The notes under the pieces are model-generated. The model was given only the letters and a program-made list of their open reading frames with translations. It was not told the origin of the DNA and did no database searches. A program made the position numbers and the translations under genes. A stretch of DNA of 64,000 nt from Rhizobium sp. 18065 (GTDB lineage Bacteria > Pseudomonadota > Alphaproteobacteria > Rhizobiales > Rhizobiaceae), in assembly GCF_902706095.1 (NCBI RefSeq), contig NZ_CACSJP010000015.1, positions 20,079 through 84,078 of the forward strand, written 5' to 3'. Of the stretch, positions 8,248 to 16,088 are shown piece by piece (positions within the stretch are counted from its first letter, which is position 1; each line of letters opens with the position of its first letter).

Positions 8248-8811
8248 TCAGGAATAGCTAAGGGCCGCCCATGTCCAGAGGGAGTCGAGTTCGGTCTCGG
8301 TGATGCCTTCTGCCGCCGCCATGGCGATCAGCAGCGGATCCTCGCGCCGGTAGAGCAGGGCGTCGTCAAGGTAAGCCTGCGCCTGGTTCTTGGCGAGACC
8401 TTCGGGCATCGCATCGATACGGGCGCGGATGGCGGCCTTTGTCACCCCGATCTCGGCCGCTGCCAGCCAGAAGGTCAGGCGAGGGAGCGGAGGTGGCAGC
8501 ACATCGACGGGTGGCAGATCTGGTATGGTTGGCAAGAGGCCAAAAGCCGCGGGATCTCCAAGATCCACAACAGCAACCTCTAGACCTTCTGCGGTCCACC
8601 ATGTCTCGCCGCGATGGTCTGCGACAATCGTCCATGCACCGGCGGCAAAGACCGCAGCAGATCCAACGGCCACGGAGGGAGGAGAAAACATCGTGGCACA
8701 ATCGGGCACAAGCCAGCGGGTGCCGTCGAGCGGGTCACGATCGGCGGCGGTCGCAAAAAGCAGCTCGCCCGTCACTGCGTCATAGGTGTAAATTGCCGGT
8801 GCATCAGTCAT
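8248..8811 (-). CDS. Tail-fibre assembly-type protein
   Basis: A 187-residue protein with the two-part layout of alphaproteobacterial phage fibre-assembly proteins: an N-terminal part with YDAVTGELLF, DGTRWLVPDCAT and WTIVADHRGETWW, and, after a proline-rich hinge (PPVDVLPPPLPRL), a C-terminal helical part with FWLAAAEIGVTKAAIRARI and LDSLWTWAAL. Such chaperones help trimerise the fibre or bind its tip. It lies directly downstream of the fibre gene (8-base gap), as expected. Confidence 0.6.
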   Translation of the reverse strand: MTDAPAIYTYDAVTGELLFATAADRDPLDGTRWLVPDCATMFSPPSVAVGSAAVFAAGAWTIVADHRGETWWTAEGLEVAVVDLGDPAAFGLLPTIPDLPPVDVLPPPLPRLTFWLAAAEIGVTKAAIRARIDAMPEGLAKNQAQAYLDDALLYRREDPLLIAMAAAEGITETELDSLWTWAALSYS

Positions 8812-8819
8812 TTTTGGCC

Positions 8820-9854
8820 TCAGAACTTGATGTCGCCAAGAAGGGCAACGTTGCGGGAGCGGGTTTCCGAACCTGTACGTGCACCAGGAGAATTGGCGCT
8901 GTTGAACGAAAAGGAGCCAAGCGAGTCGTTCGTACCTGACGAGGCGTTCGTGGTTCCATTCACGGCCCCTGCTGTGAATGCGCCGGAACCTGTGAGGTTT
9001 CTGATGGCACCGGAGGTGGTGGAGAGGGAGCCAGTAATCTGCTGCATCTGGTCCAGCTGTAAGGATCCAAGCACACGGCTCGTATCGATGCCGCGTCCGT
9101 CATCCCAGACACGTTCGAATTCGCCTCGACTATCGGGAAGTTTGAATGTGCCATCCCCATTGTCAGCAAAGACAAATGCGCCGGCTGCCCAGGATCCTAG
9201 AGCCACAGTGCGCCCGTTGTGCAAGGCCCAGTTCCAAAGTGCGGCATAGGTCGTCTTCGAAAGGCTTGCGCCATTTCTCTTCAGCATTCCGGGTCGCGCC
9301 GTACTTTGGCCGTCAAGGCTCGGACGCCCAATATCGATGGAGGCGTAGCCGGCATAGGCGGCCCCATTTGCGCTGAACGTCTGCCAGGTCATGATAGAGG
9401 CGTAGTCGACATGATAGATCGGGCCGACGTTGGACGCCGGAAAAGCTGCGCCGGCGGTGTAGACTGGCAGACGAGCAGCCACTTCGGCTGCGAGTAGGGC
9501 CAAACCCGCGCTATCCGCTTTCAGTGCAAGGGCCGTCAAAACGTCAGTTGCGTCGGACTTGCTATTGTAAACGGCTGAGGTAGCTCGAAGGTCAACCCGT
9601 GATCCTGCAGCAAACGATTTGGCTGTCGTTCCCTCCTGTGCTCTCACGACGGTTAGGGTTGCACCTGACCGCGCGGTCACTTTCATGATCTCCATATTGC
9701 CCGCTGGATCAACAACGGTCAGAGGAAACCATTCACCCGCACCCAAGGTCGGGAACTTTGAAGCATCTCCCGCCCCGACGGCTAGCGAAGTGACACTGGT
9801 GTTGATTGCGCCAGCCAGCGTCGATGACGCATTGTTTGAAAGCTTTGCTGGCAT
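8820..9854 (-). CDS. Phage tail fibre / receptor-binding protein
   Basis: A 344-residue protein. The N-terminal part is a beta-rich tail-attachment region. Around residues 230-270 it has FKLPDSRGEFERVWDDGRGIDTSR-type sequence, the collar/fibre signature in which the RGEF and DDGRGID elements precede the knob. The C-terminal part is rich in Ser, Thr, Gly and Asn, as in exposed fibre tips. It is likely to bind the host surface. The length is short for a fibre, so a separate adaptor (9856-10134) may link it to the tail. Confidence 0.7.
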   Translation of the reverse strand: MPAKLSNNASSTLAGAINTSVTSLAVGAGDASKFPTLGAGEWFPLTVVDPAGNMEIMKVTARSGATLTVVRAQEGTTAKSFAAGSRVDLRATSAVYNSKSDATDVLTALALKADSAGLALLAAEVAARLPVYTAGAAFPASNVGPIYHVDYASIMTWQTFSANGAAYAGYASIDIGRPSLDGQSTARPGMLKRNGASLSKTTYAALWNWALHNGRTVALGSWAAGAFVFADNGDGTFKLPDSRGEFERVWDDGRGIDTSRVLGSLQLDQMQQITGSLSTTSGAIRNLTGSGAFTAGAVNGTTNASSGTNDSLGSFSFNSANSPGARTGSETRSRNVALLGDIKF

Positions 9855-9855
9855 T

Positions 9856-10134
9856 TCAGTTCTCCTTGATCTGCAGTTTGGCTGTCACCTGCTTCGTTCG
9901 GCCAATGAGTGTGGCAATGGTCACGGTGACCGTGCCGGTTTCATTCAGCGCGCCCCCCGAGATCCACACCCGCGCCAAGGCGTCCGACGTATCGACCTGG
10001 TCAACCTCTGCGGTCGAACCTGCGATCGTTGCCGTTGCCGAGTTGATGCGGTCGTCGCTTGGCATCCAGCGCGCGAAATCGAAGTCGTAATCGAGCCGGT
10101 CGGCCGGCGCCTTTGTAATGACGTCGCAGCTCAA
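9856..10134 (-). CDS. Small beta-rich phage protein, possible fibre-tail adaptor
   Basis: A 92-residue protein starting with MSCDVITKAPADRLDYDFDFARWMPSDDRI, a pattern common to small proteins just upstream of podophage fibre genes, then an Ig-like beta pattern (VWISGGALNETGTVTVTIATL). It overlaps the upstream gene by 4 bases and ends one base before the fibre gene start. A role joining fibre to tail is inferred from position and fold outline. Confidence 0.5.
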   Translation of the reverse strand: MSCDVITKAPADRLDYDFDFARWMPSDDRINSATATIAGSTAEVDQVDTSDALARVWISGGALNETGTVTVTIATLIGRTKQVTAKLQIKEN

Positions 10135-10643
10135 AGCCTGCTCTCCCTATCGCGAGGAACGGAAATCGACCGATGCTCGGCGCCGATCGACACGACGCGG
10201 TCATCATTGGTGATCGTCACGCGGCGCAGGTCGGACGGCCTGACAGTGCGCGCCGGCTCAGTCGGGCGCAGATAACGCCAGGCAGCCGTCACATTCGAGG
10301 TGATGCTCACGAGCGCTTCGCCCAAGAAGGTCACGCGCCGTGTCAGGCTCAAGCTGCCGGCGAACTCAGCCGCCGAGGCCGCAAACATGGAAACAAGACG
10401 GAGCAAGCCCAGCGTGGCCGGAATAGAGATCACAGCAACCGCGATGTGCGAGACGCGGCGTACCAGACCGAGCTGGCCAACAGCAGTCACCACGGCACTC
10501 CCGAACATGTTGCGCCGGGCTGTCAGAGCGAGGATGCCAATTGCGGACGCTTCGCCAGTCGCCGCCATCCGCTGCCGCCACGTGCCGCCGTCGACCACGA
10601 GGTCGTTGACGGTTGCACCGTTGACCGCTCCAAGCGCCCACAT
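10131..10643 (-). CDS. Phage protein of unknown function in tail region
   Basis: A 170-residue protein. The N-terminal 120 residues are rich in Ala, Val, Leu and Ser, with regularly spaced arginines and repeated VxxV/LxxVRR patterns that suggest a beta or amphipathic repeat rather than membrane helices. The C-terminal part (RPSDLRRVTITNDDRVVSIGAEHRSI) is a compact beta motif seen in small proteins near phage fibre genes. It starts one base before the preceding gene's stop region and overlaps the next gene by 4 bases. Probably a virion component; not assigned further. Confidence 0.5.
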   Translation of the reverse strand: MWALGAVNGATVNDLVVDGGTWRQRMAATGEASAIGILALTARRNMFGSAVVTAVGQLGLVRRVSHIAVAVISIPATLGLLRLVSMFAASAAEFAGSLSLTRRVTFLGEALVSITSNVTAAWRYLRPTEPARTVRPSDLRRVTITNDDRVVSIGAEHRSISVPRDRESRL

Positions 10644-11060
10644 TCAGATCACTCCGACGGCCAGAGACCCAGCGTGGATCACGCCTTCGTCTGATGGGAA
10701 ATAGGTCTTGGCGCCGGTGAGATCGTCGTAGAACAGCAGGTTGCCACCTGTCGCCGCGTCCCAGATCCCGAAATGCGTCACCACGACTTGGGATGCGCCG
10801 TTGTTCGCTGCATAGAGCAGTTCCTTGAGGTTCGCCGTCGCTTTGCCGCTGGCGGCGCTGAAACCAGTCGCAATCGCTCCTGCCAGCGCAGCGTCGAGCC
10901 GCGTGTAGGCCGGCCATGCAACAAGCGTGACTTCGTTCACGCCAGTGTCACCCGGGTCGCCAGTGTGCAGCGAGACATAGACCCTCGTCGGGGCGGTCAC
11001 AGCCACGCCGCGCAGGAAAAGGTTGAGGAGGGCGTTTGCGGCATAGGTGCTCGCTGGCAT
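10644..11060 (-). CDS. Phage tail fibre-like protein (Gp80-type outline)
   Basis: A 138-residue product starting at the ATG at 11060, which overlaps the upstream stop (TAATG); the upstream in-frame extension has no coding character. MPASTYAANALLNLFLRG followed by RVYVSLHTGDPGDTGVNEV, AYTRLDA and VVTHFGIWDAATGGNLLFYDDL matches a widespread small phage structural protein usually annotated as a tail fibre protein. It sits between the gp11-like adaptor and the fibre region. The exact place in the virion is not known to me. Confidence 0.6.
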   Translation of the reverse strand: MPASTYAANALLNLFLRGVAVTAPTRVYVSLHTGDPGDTGVNEVTLVAWPAYTRLDAALAGAIATGFSAASGKATANLKELLYAANNGASQVVVTHFGIWDAATGGNLLFYDDLTGAKTYFPSDEGVIHAGSLAVGVI

Positions 11061-11686
11061 TAGAGATAACTCCCTTTGGCGCGCGGCCGCGCGCGGTGCT
11101 GCCCCATCACGGCCTTGAACGACAGACTGTCGAGCCTGTCCTTGAACCACTGGCGATGATCGAGACCGAGCTGCGGGTTGTCAGAGTTCGGATCGGTGAG
11201 AATGCGGCCCGCTGCGCCGCGGCCGATCTCTTCCGAATATTCGTCGAGCAGGAAGGCCGGCATCGATGTGGCGTCGCGCGCCGGTTTCAGGACCAAGCGA
11301 ACTGTCATCGTTCCTGTCGCCTTCGGCACCACCGTGACAGTGTTGGGCTCAAGCTGGGTAATGTAGCGCGCCGGCGCGACGGGTGCGTCAGCGAGTGACC
11401 AGCCGGGCTGGTTCTCGTCGAGCCAACTGTTGGTTTGCGGCTCGAGCGATACCCCGTTCAATCGCGCAGCGTCGATGCTGACGATATCGGCGTCCCTGAT
11501 CGTGCATACGCCTTCGTTCGTCGAATCGGTGACTTCGAACGTATCGTTCTCGCGCCAGATCTTGAGCCTGTCGCAGAGATCCCGGGCCGCCTGCAGCAGG
11601 AAGCGCTGTGCGACGAAATCGCTGGCGTTCGGCGCGTAGCGCATTACCTCGGGCAGGAACTCGTCGATGTCGATCATCCGCGCCAT
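11060..11686 (-). CDS. Tail tubular protein A-like adaptor (T7 gp11-like)
   Basis: A 208-residue protein beginning with IDEFLPEVMRYAPNASDFVAQRFLLQAARDLCDRLKIWRE, the typical opening of podoviral head-tail adaptors: a leucine-proline turn, a PN/PG turn and an AA..LC..T/L..W helix. The middle is beta-rich, and the C-terminus (WFKDRLDSLSFKAVMGQHRARPRAKGSYL) is basic, like other members. The protein would form the ring joining portal and nozzle. Its start overlaps the stop of the previous gene by one base. Confidence 0.65.
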   Translation of the reverse strand: MARMIDIDEFLPEVMRYAPNASDFVAQRFLLQAARDLCDRLKIWRENDTFEVTDSTNEGVCTIRDADIVSIDAARLNGVSLEPQTNSWLDENQPGWSLADAPVAPARYITQLEPNTVTVVPKATGTMTVRLVLKPARDATSMPAFLLDEYSEEIGRGAAGRILTDPNSDNPQLGLDHRQWFKDRLDSLSFKAVMGQHRARPRAKGSYL

Positions 11687-12381
11687 TATTTCTTCCTCGA
11701 CGGGCTGGTGCTGGCCTCGACCTGCGTCTGCAGCCCGATCGCCGTGGCGAACGCCTGGTAGTGCGTGAGGGCGCGTTGCGGCGCGGCTGCCGGATCTTCC
11801 TTGTTGAACGCGCGGTAGAGGATGAAATCGAGAATGGCCGGCTCGTAGTTGTCCGGCAGGCCAATGGGGATATCCCAGCTTTCCAGTACGGCTGGATCTG
11901 CGCCGTTGAGCTGCTCGACGAGTGTCAGGGGAAGCATGGAAACCACGGCCTCGACGATGCCGGTACCGTCGTTGCCAGGGGTTACCCAGAATTCACGCGG
12001 CAGGAGCTCGTCAAAGATGAACTGCCGGACTTCTTTTCGAAACGGCACGTGCGCCGGATCACGCCAGCGGGGCACGTTGGAATCGAGCTCGGCGCGCGAC
12101 GTGGCACGGATGGCCCGGCCACCAGCGCCGTTGACGCCCTCTTTGTTGCTCATGATATCGAGCAGCTGCACGATGCGCTGATCGTCCGGAACGGCTTGTT
12201 TCGTGCCGCGCACGAGGCTGATGTCGATCGTTGCGCTGCTGGCCGACGGCTTGACCGTGACGATGGTCGAAATCGCGCCGTCGAGATAACCGGCAAGATC
12301 TTTCAGGGGCCACCGAACGAATTCGGTGTCCATCAGGGCTGTTGCCGCGTCCTGGAAGATCTTGCTAGCGAGGACCGTCAT
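11686..12381 (-). CDS. Phage adaptor protein, DUF6682-like
   Basis: A 231-residue protein with the DUF6682 outline: FQDAATALMDTEFVRWPLKDLAGYLDGAI at the N-terminus, then RGTKQAVPDDQRIVQLLDI, a DPAH/RxW segment, and FWVTPGND before a C-terminal helical part ending AFNKEDPAAAPQRALTHYQAF. Members are found between the capsid and gp11-like adaptor genes of N4-gp56-type podophages and probably form a connector ring. Overlaps its neighbours by 1 and 4 bases. Confidence 0.6.
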   Translation of the reverse strand: MTVLASKIFQDAATALMDTEFVRWPLKDLAGYLDGAISTIVTVKPSASSATIDISLVRGTKQAVPDDQRIVQLLDIMSNKEGVNGAGGRAIRATSRAELDSNVPRWRDPAHVPFRKEVRQFIFDELLPREFWVTPGNDGTGIVEAVVSMLPLTLVEQLNGADPAVLESWDIPIGLPDNYEPAILDFILYRAFNKEDPAAAPQRALTHYQAFATAIGLQTQVEASTSPSRKK

Positions 12382-12929
12382 GCGCCGCGACGCCTTCCAC
12401 GACGTGGTGCGGTTTCAGCGGCAGGCGAGGGGGCAGCATCGGTCTTATCGAGAACTGCCGGCGTCTCGGGTGCTGGTTCAGTCACCGGTTCGGGCAGAGG
12501 CTCCGGTGCGGGTTCCGGTGCTGGTGCCGGCGGTGCGGCCTCGATCTGCATCGCTTCGACCGTCAGCGAGAGAGCAGCCTCGCGATCCTCGTCGCTCTGA
12601 GCATTCCAGTCCTCGATCGACAGGCCGCTTTCGGAATGTGCGCGGGCCACGACTTCGCCGAGCTGGACGCTGATTGTGTCGCTGATCGGAACCATGGAAG
12701 GCAAGATGTTCGAGCCAAGGAGCGTCTCGATGCTGGACGTGGGCAGCTCGGGCTCCACGACTACATCGCCCGCTGTACGGTACGCATCGTCACGGGCGAG
12801 GAAGCATTCGATATGGGATTGATTGTGAACATCGGCGACGAAGCGCCCATGCTCGTCTCTGTGGAAGGAATAGGTGTCGCTGCCGACCGTGGTCGAGACC
12901 GAACCTAACAGGCATTCGATAAGAGGCAT
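12378..12929 (-). CDS. Phage protein with Pro/Glu-rich tail, head region
   Basis: A 183-residue protein. Residues 1-60 form a small beta domain (VSTTVGSDTYSFHRDEHGRFVADVHNQSHIECFL) like capsid-associated proteins found next to the major capsid gene. The C-terminal third is a low-complexity Pro/Glu/Ala stretch (about residues 130-170) ending in a basic GRRRGA. It lies after the terminator that follows the decoration-type gene, so its expression may depend on read-through. Function unknown; a head-closure or decoration role is possible. Confidence 0.45.
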   Translation of the reverse strand: MPLIECLLGSVSTTVGSDTYSFHRDEHGRFVADVHNQSHIECFLARDDAYRTAGDVVVEPELPTSSIETLLGSNILPSMVPISDTISVQLGEVVARAHSESGLSIEDWNAQSDEDREAALSLTVEAMQIEAAPPAPAPEPAPEPLPEPVTEPAPETPAVLDKTDAAPSPAAETAPRRGRRRGA

Positions 12930-12949
12930 GGGTCACCTTTTCAGCAGTG

Positions 12950-12984
12950 GGGAAAAAAGAAGGGGGCATCGCAAGCGAGCCCCC
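12950..12984 (-). terminator. Intrinsic terminator after capsid/decoration genes
   Basis: Read on the minus strand, a GGGGGC...GCCCCC stem with an inner TCGC/GCGA stem is followed by TTCTTTTTT. It lies between the 152-codon gene and the next gene of the operon, so it should reduce expression of the downstream adaptor and tail genes relative to the capsid. Confidence 0.75.
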
Positions 12985-13009
12985 TGTCTCAACATGGGAG
13001 AGGGCCTGA

Positions 13010-13468
13010 TCAGTCCGTCGTGGTGAGCAGGGTCAGGCCGATCTGGCCGCCAGGGACGAAGGTGCCGGCCGCAGTGTTGATCTTCACGCCGATCGAGCGA
13101 TCAGTGGAAGCAACCGCGGTGCGGAACGCTGTCTTGAGTGTCGGCCGGGCAATGATGCCGGTCTGACCGATGTTTAAAGCAGCGAGCAGCTCGGCGCCGC
13201 AGGTGCGGGCGTCGTTCTTCTCCTGCCATGCACCGGACATGATGCCTACATCAAGCAGCAGCGCGGTGCCGGAATCGAGATCGTCGGCGTCGAGGATGAA
13301 GTCGATGATGCGCGTGCCAGCGTAGAGCGGCGCGAGCTCGATGATGTCGTTGAGGGCCGGTGCCGCGCTCAACACGTGGAAGAAGCGTTTCGCGACCACG
13401 GCGCCGGCAAACGCCGGAAACGGCCCGGAAATGATGCCCTTGGCATAATTGCTCTGAATGAGAGCCAT
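13010..13468 (-). CDS. Putative capsid-associated (decoration) protein
   Basis: A 152-residue beta-rich protein located immediately downstream of the major capsid gene and upstream of a strong terminator, the usual place of decoration or stabilising proteins. It has FFHVLSAAPALNDIIELAPLYAGTRIIDFILDADDLDSGTALLLDVGI, which resembles small proteins that accompany N4-gp56-type capsids. No catalytic motif. The start has a GGAGAAACCC ribosome binding site. The decoration role is inference. Confidence 0.55.
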   Translation of the reverse strand: MALIQSNYAKGIISGPFPAFAGAVVAKRFFHVLSAAPALNDIIELAPLYAGTRIIDFILDADDLDSGTALLLDVGIMSGAWQEKNDARTCGAELLAALNIGQTGIIARPTLKTAFRTAVASTDRSIGVKINTAAGTFVPGGQIGLTLLTTTD

Positions 13469-13540
13469 TGGGTTTCTCCTGCTAAGGTGGGCCGTGTCGC
13501 TCGGACGCTAGCCGCAAGGGTGGGAAAGAGAACGCGGCGA

Positions 13541-14641
13541 TTAAGCCGCGTTCGGATCCTTCGCGTAGGTGTCGAGAGACAGGATGCCGAAGTCGGAGTT
13601 GTTGAACCGCGTCTTCTTCATGCCCATGATCAGGCCGCCCGAAATCACAGGCTCGTTGCCGTGGTCCTGCATTTCCTCAGTCCACTGGAAGCGGAAGCCG
13701 CCGGTCGCACCGAATGCAACAACACCGGCCTGACGGCCCATGAACAGCGCACGGCTGGCAGGAAGGTTCACGCCAGAGCCGTAGTCGGAAAAGCGGATCA
13801 CGTCCTCGTGCTCATGAAGCACGACGTTCTTGATCATCCCGAGGCCGCCCTTGAAGATCGGGTTGCTGCGACCTTCTGAGGTTGCCGCGGCCTTCTGGAT
13901 GTCGAGCCAGCCCTGCGCGTCGGCGATGCGGAGATCGTGCGCCTGGAACTTCGACATGACGGTGACGTAATGGCTCTCGCCATTGATCATCAGCGGCATC
14001 ATCATGGCCTTGGTCGGGTCGGTCGCCGCCATCATTGAAGCCTTGACCTCGGCACGCTCGATCAGTGCACGGGACATCTTGTCCGAGCTGTCGATCGTCG
14101 CCTTGCTCGTCGCGTCGCCGCCGTAGAGCAAGTGATCGGTATCCGGCGCCTGGACCGGATTTTCGGCGTGACCGGTCCAGGCCGTGTCTTCAATGAAGTT
14201 TTCATTGGTGCCGCGAGAACCGGCCAGGTAGATGAAATGCATCTGGTCGATGAACTTCGACCAGTAATCGGACAAACGATCCTTGGCGACCTTACGGACG
14301 TTGTGGATCGTGCGCTTGCGGCTCATCTTGCCACCGGCGCTAACGCCGTGGCGCATCTGGTCGATTTTCACCGAGTCGGAGAAGAAGCGAAGGCTCTCTT
14401 CCTTTCCCTGCAGACGCTGGTCGCCGTATGTCGGCTTGGCGCGCAGCTGCACGGAAAGGTCGAACGAGATCGCGTCGCCGCTGTCGGATTCGAGGTCGGT
14501 AAGGCGCTGGATGCAGAATTCGTCGCCGTCGCCCATGAACTTACGGTCGAAGTAAGACTTCGCCATGGTGGCGATGAAGAGGTTACCAGACCACTTCTTC
14601 TGCGCTTTCGGGTCGCCATAGGCGATCGTGGTGGGGGCCAT
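13541..14641 (-). CDS. Major capsid protein, N4-gp56 family
   Basis: The start is set at the ATG at 14641: AACAGGAGATT precedes it by ten bases, and the product (366 residues) then begins APTTIAYGDPKAQKKWS, as is usual in the family; an upstream in-frame extension to 14776 would read through the promoter. The sequence has the family outline: early KSYFDRKFMGD, a charged SLRFFSDSVKIDQMRHGVSAGGKMSRKRT segment, and a late GGFRFQWTEEMQDHGNEPVISGGLIMGMKKTRF. These proteins have the HK97 capsid fold. The gene is the first of the leftward late operon and has no portal or scaffold gene in front, which is unusual. Confidence 0.85.
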   Translation of the reverse strand: MAPTTIAYGDPKAQKKWSGNLFIATMAKSYFDRKFMGDGDEFCIQRLTDLESDSGDAISFDLSVQLRAKPTYGDQRLQGKEESLRFFSDSVKIDQMRHGVSAGGKMSRKRTIHNVRKVAKDRLSDYWSKFIDQMHFIYLAGSRGTNENFIEDTAWTGHAENPVQAPDTDHLLYGGDATSKATIDSSDKMSRALIERAEVKASMMAATDPTKAMMMPLMINGESHYVTVMSKFQAHDLRIADAQGWLDIQKAAATSEGRSNPIFKGGLGMIKNVVLHEHEDVIRFSDYGSGVNLPASRALFMGRQAGVVAFGATGGFRFQWTEEMQDHGNEPVISGGLIMGMKKTRFNNSDFGILSLDTYAKDPNAA

Positions 14642-14693
14642 CGGTGCCAATCTCCTGTTGAGGAACATCAGCACGTCTTGCGCAGTCGGGTAG

Positions 14694-14722
14694 TAATTAC
14701 CGGTTTTGCGGGATTGTTGCAA
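14694..14722 (-). promoter_or_regulatory. Sigma-70-like promoter of the structural operon
   Basis: On the minus strand TTGCAA (14722-14717), a 17-base spacer and TAATTA (14699-14694) form a good promoter, with a start expected near 14688, about 47 bases before the capsid gene. Confidence 0.6.
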
Positions 14723-14742
14723 GGTTTCCCGCGTGGTAATGA
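14714..14742 (+). promoter_or_regulatory. Sigma-70-like promoter of the lysis cassette
   Basis: TTGTTG (14714-14719), a 17-base spacer and TAATGA (14737-14742) point towards the endolysin gene. Its -35 box overlaps that of the opposing promoter, so the two may compete or be controlled together. Confidence 0.55.
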
Positions 14743-14790
14743 AAAACTCACTGCGCAGGACGTGCGGCCCCCTCAAAAAGGAGCCCCACG

Positions 14791-15552
14791 ATGGACCGTT
14801 TCGCAGAGTGCCACGTCATCACCGCCGGCCACGAAGGCGGGTGGAGCAATCACAAAGATGATCCCGGCGCCGCCACGATGCTGGGCGTGACGCAGGCAAA
14901 ATTCACCGAAATGTTGAAAAAGTGGGGCAAACCCAATCGGTCTGTCCGGACAATCACCCGTGACGAGGCGCTTCGCATCTACCGCGAGGAATATTGGGAC
15001 AAGTGCGGTGCTCCCACTCTGTTCCCGGGCGTGGATCTCGCTGTCTATGACGCATCGGTGAACTCAGGCATTGGTCGGGGACGCAAATGGCGAGACCAGA
15101 CCGTCTCGATCAAGGACGCTGTCAGCCGGGTAAAGGCTATCTGCAAAGCGCGCCTCTCCTTCATGCAGAGCCTCAAGATCTGGAAAACCTTTGGCAAGGG
15201 CTGGGGCCGGCGTGTTGCCGATATCGAGGTCAAGGGCGTCGCGATGGCCCTCAAGGCGCTCGGCGCATCAACTGCTGACATCAAAGTGAGAGCGCAGGCC
15301 GAATCGAAGGCCGCCGCTGCAACCGCTGCCGTCGGCAAGAAAACAGAGAAAGCCGTCGCATCCGGCGGCGGGGTGAGCACCGGCGGGGCGGCCACTGTTG
15401 CTGCTGAAACCGGGATCAACACTGAAATGCTGCTGCTGCTCGGAGCTCTCGGAGTGGCGCTCATTGCCGCCCTGATCATCATCAACGTCAGGCGACGTGC
15501 CAATGACGAGCGCAGTACCGCCTATGCCGCGTTGGCATCGGAGGCGGTCTAA
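14791..15552 (+). CDS. Endolysin: GH108 N-acetylmuramidase with C-terminal membrane segment
   Basis: A 253-residue protein. HEGGWSNHKDDPGAATMLGVTQ near the N-terminus is the glycosyl hydrolase 108 signature; Glu15 in the EGG motif is the expected catalytic residue. The enzyme would cut the glycan backbone of peptidoglycan at lysis. Residues 165-205 are an Ala/Gly/Ser linker, and residues 213-233 are a strongly hydrophobic helix followed by RRRANDE, so the enzyme is predicted to be tethered to the inner membrane by its C-terminus, which is not usual for an endolysin. The gene has an AAAAAGGAG site and is the first of the lysis cassette; its stop overlaps the holin start. Confidence 0.8.
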   Translation: MDRFAECHVITAGHEGGWSNHKDDPGAATMLGVTQAKFTEMLKKWGKPNRSVRTITRDEALRIYREEYWDKCGAPTLFPGVDLAVYDASVNSGIGRGRKWRDQTVSIKDAVSRVKAICKARLSFMQSLKIWKTFGKGWGRRVADIEVKGVAMALKALGASTADIKVRAQAESKAAAATAAVGKKTEKAVASGGGVSTGGAATVAAETGINTEMLLLLGALGVALIAALIIINVRRRANDERSTAYAALASEAV

Positions 15553-16079
15553 TGTCAGCCATCACAGCGATACTCATTGCAGCCGCGGCTAAGGTCGGGG
15601 CAGGGGTTGTCAAGGACATCCTCGAAAAGCACGTCGGCGGCGCCGCCGGCGAGATCGGCGGAACGATCATCGACGCAATCGCCGGCAAGGCTGGCGTCGA
15701 ACCTTCCGAGCTGCCGACGCTCCCCGGTCCAACGCTCGAGGCTGCAATCAGCCAGGTCGAACAGGATGCACCGGCAATCATACTCGCTCATGTCGAGCAG
15801 CAGCGTGAGGCCAACCGGCTCATGCTCGCTGAGATGGACAAGGCCACGCCGGAAACGTGGTGGATGTGGGGTTGGCGCCCGGCCGGCATGTGGCTCATGC
15901 TGCTATGTGTCGCCTGGTACGTCATGCTGCGCCCGATAGTGAATGCCGTGCTTTGGTCCTTCAACAGCGCCATTCAGATCGAGCTCGGCCTCGACATCGG
16001 CAACTTCCTCGGAATTTTCACGATCTACACCGGCCTCTACATGGGCGGGAACACTCTGCTGCGCAGCGTGAAAAAATAG
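15552..16079 (+). CDS. Holin, 3TM / GTA-holin type
   Basis: A 175-residue protein: a short hydrophobic N-terminus, an Ala/Glu-rich soluble middle (VEQDAPAIILAHVEQQREANRLMLAEM), then WWMWGWRPAGMWLMLLCVAWYVMLRPI and two further hydrophobic segments. The tryptophan-rich WRP turn before the membrane helix is typical of the three-helix holin family also found in gene transfer agents. It should permeabilise the inner membrane and time lysis. Its ATG overlaps the endolysin stop (TAATG). Confidence 0.8.
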   Translation: MSAITAILIAAAAKVGAGVVKDILEKHVGGAAGEIGGTIIDAIAGKAGVEPSELPTLPGPTLEAAISQVEQDAPAIILAHVEQQREANRLMLAEMDKATPETWWMWGWRPAGMWLMLLCVAWYVMLRPIVNAVLWSFNSAIQIELGLDIGNFLGIFTIYTGLYMGGNTLLRSVKK

Positions 16080-16088
16080 CGAGGCGCA

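Larger units (their letters stand above)
14671..14765. promoter_or_regulatory. Inverted pair of matching leader regions between divergent late operons
   Basis: Two arms, 14671-14686 and 14750-14765, are inverted copies (15 of 16 bases; motif GCACGTC-TGCGCAGT). Inside them ATTACC (14696-14701) pairs with GGTAAT (14735-14740), and GCGGGA (14708-14713) with TCCCGC (14727-14732), around a TTGCAA centre. The similarity continues outwards into both ribosome binding sites (CCTCAA then a purine run ending GGAG). The structure thus looks like one promoter-leader unit present twice, back to back. Confidence 0.7.

Noticed and set aside
8248..10134. Possible diversity-generating retroelement near the tail fibre gene
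   Set aside because: No reverse transcriptase gene and no template/variable repeat pair were seen in the window.
13531..13552. GC hairpin around the capsid gene stop as a terminator
   Set aside because: The stem AACGCGGC/GCCGCGTT is good but it lacks a T run (CTCTTTCCC follows), and the decoration gene behind it needs the transcript; at most a weak pause.
14642..14776. N-terminal extension of the capsid protein up to 14776
   Set aside because: It would translate through the promoter pair and leader; the ATG at 14641 has the ribosome binding site and matches the family start.
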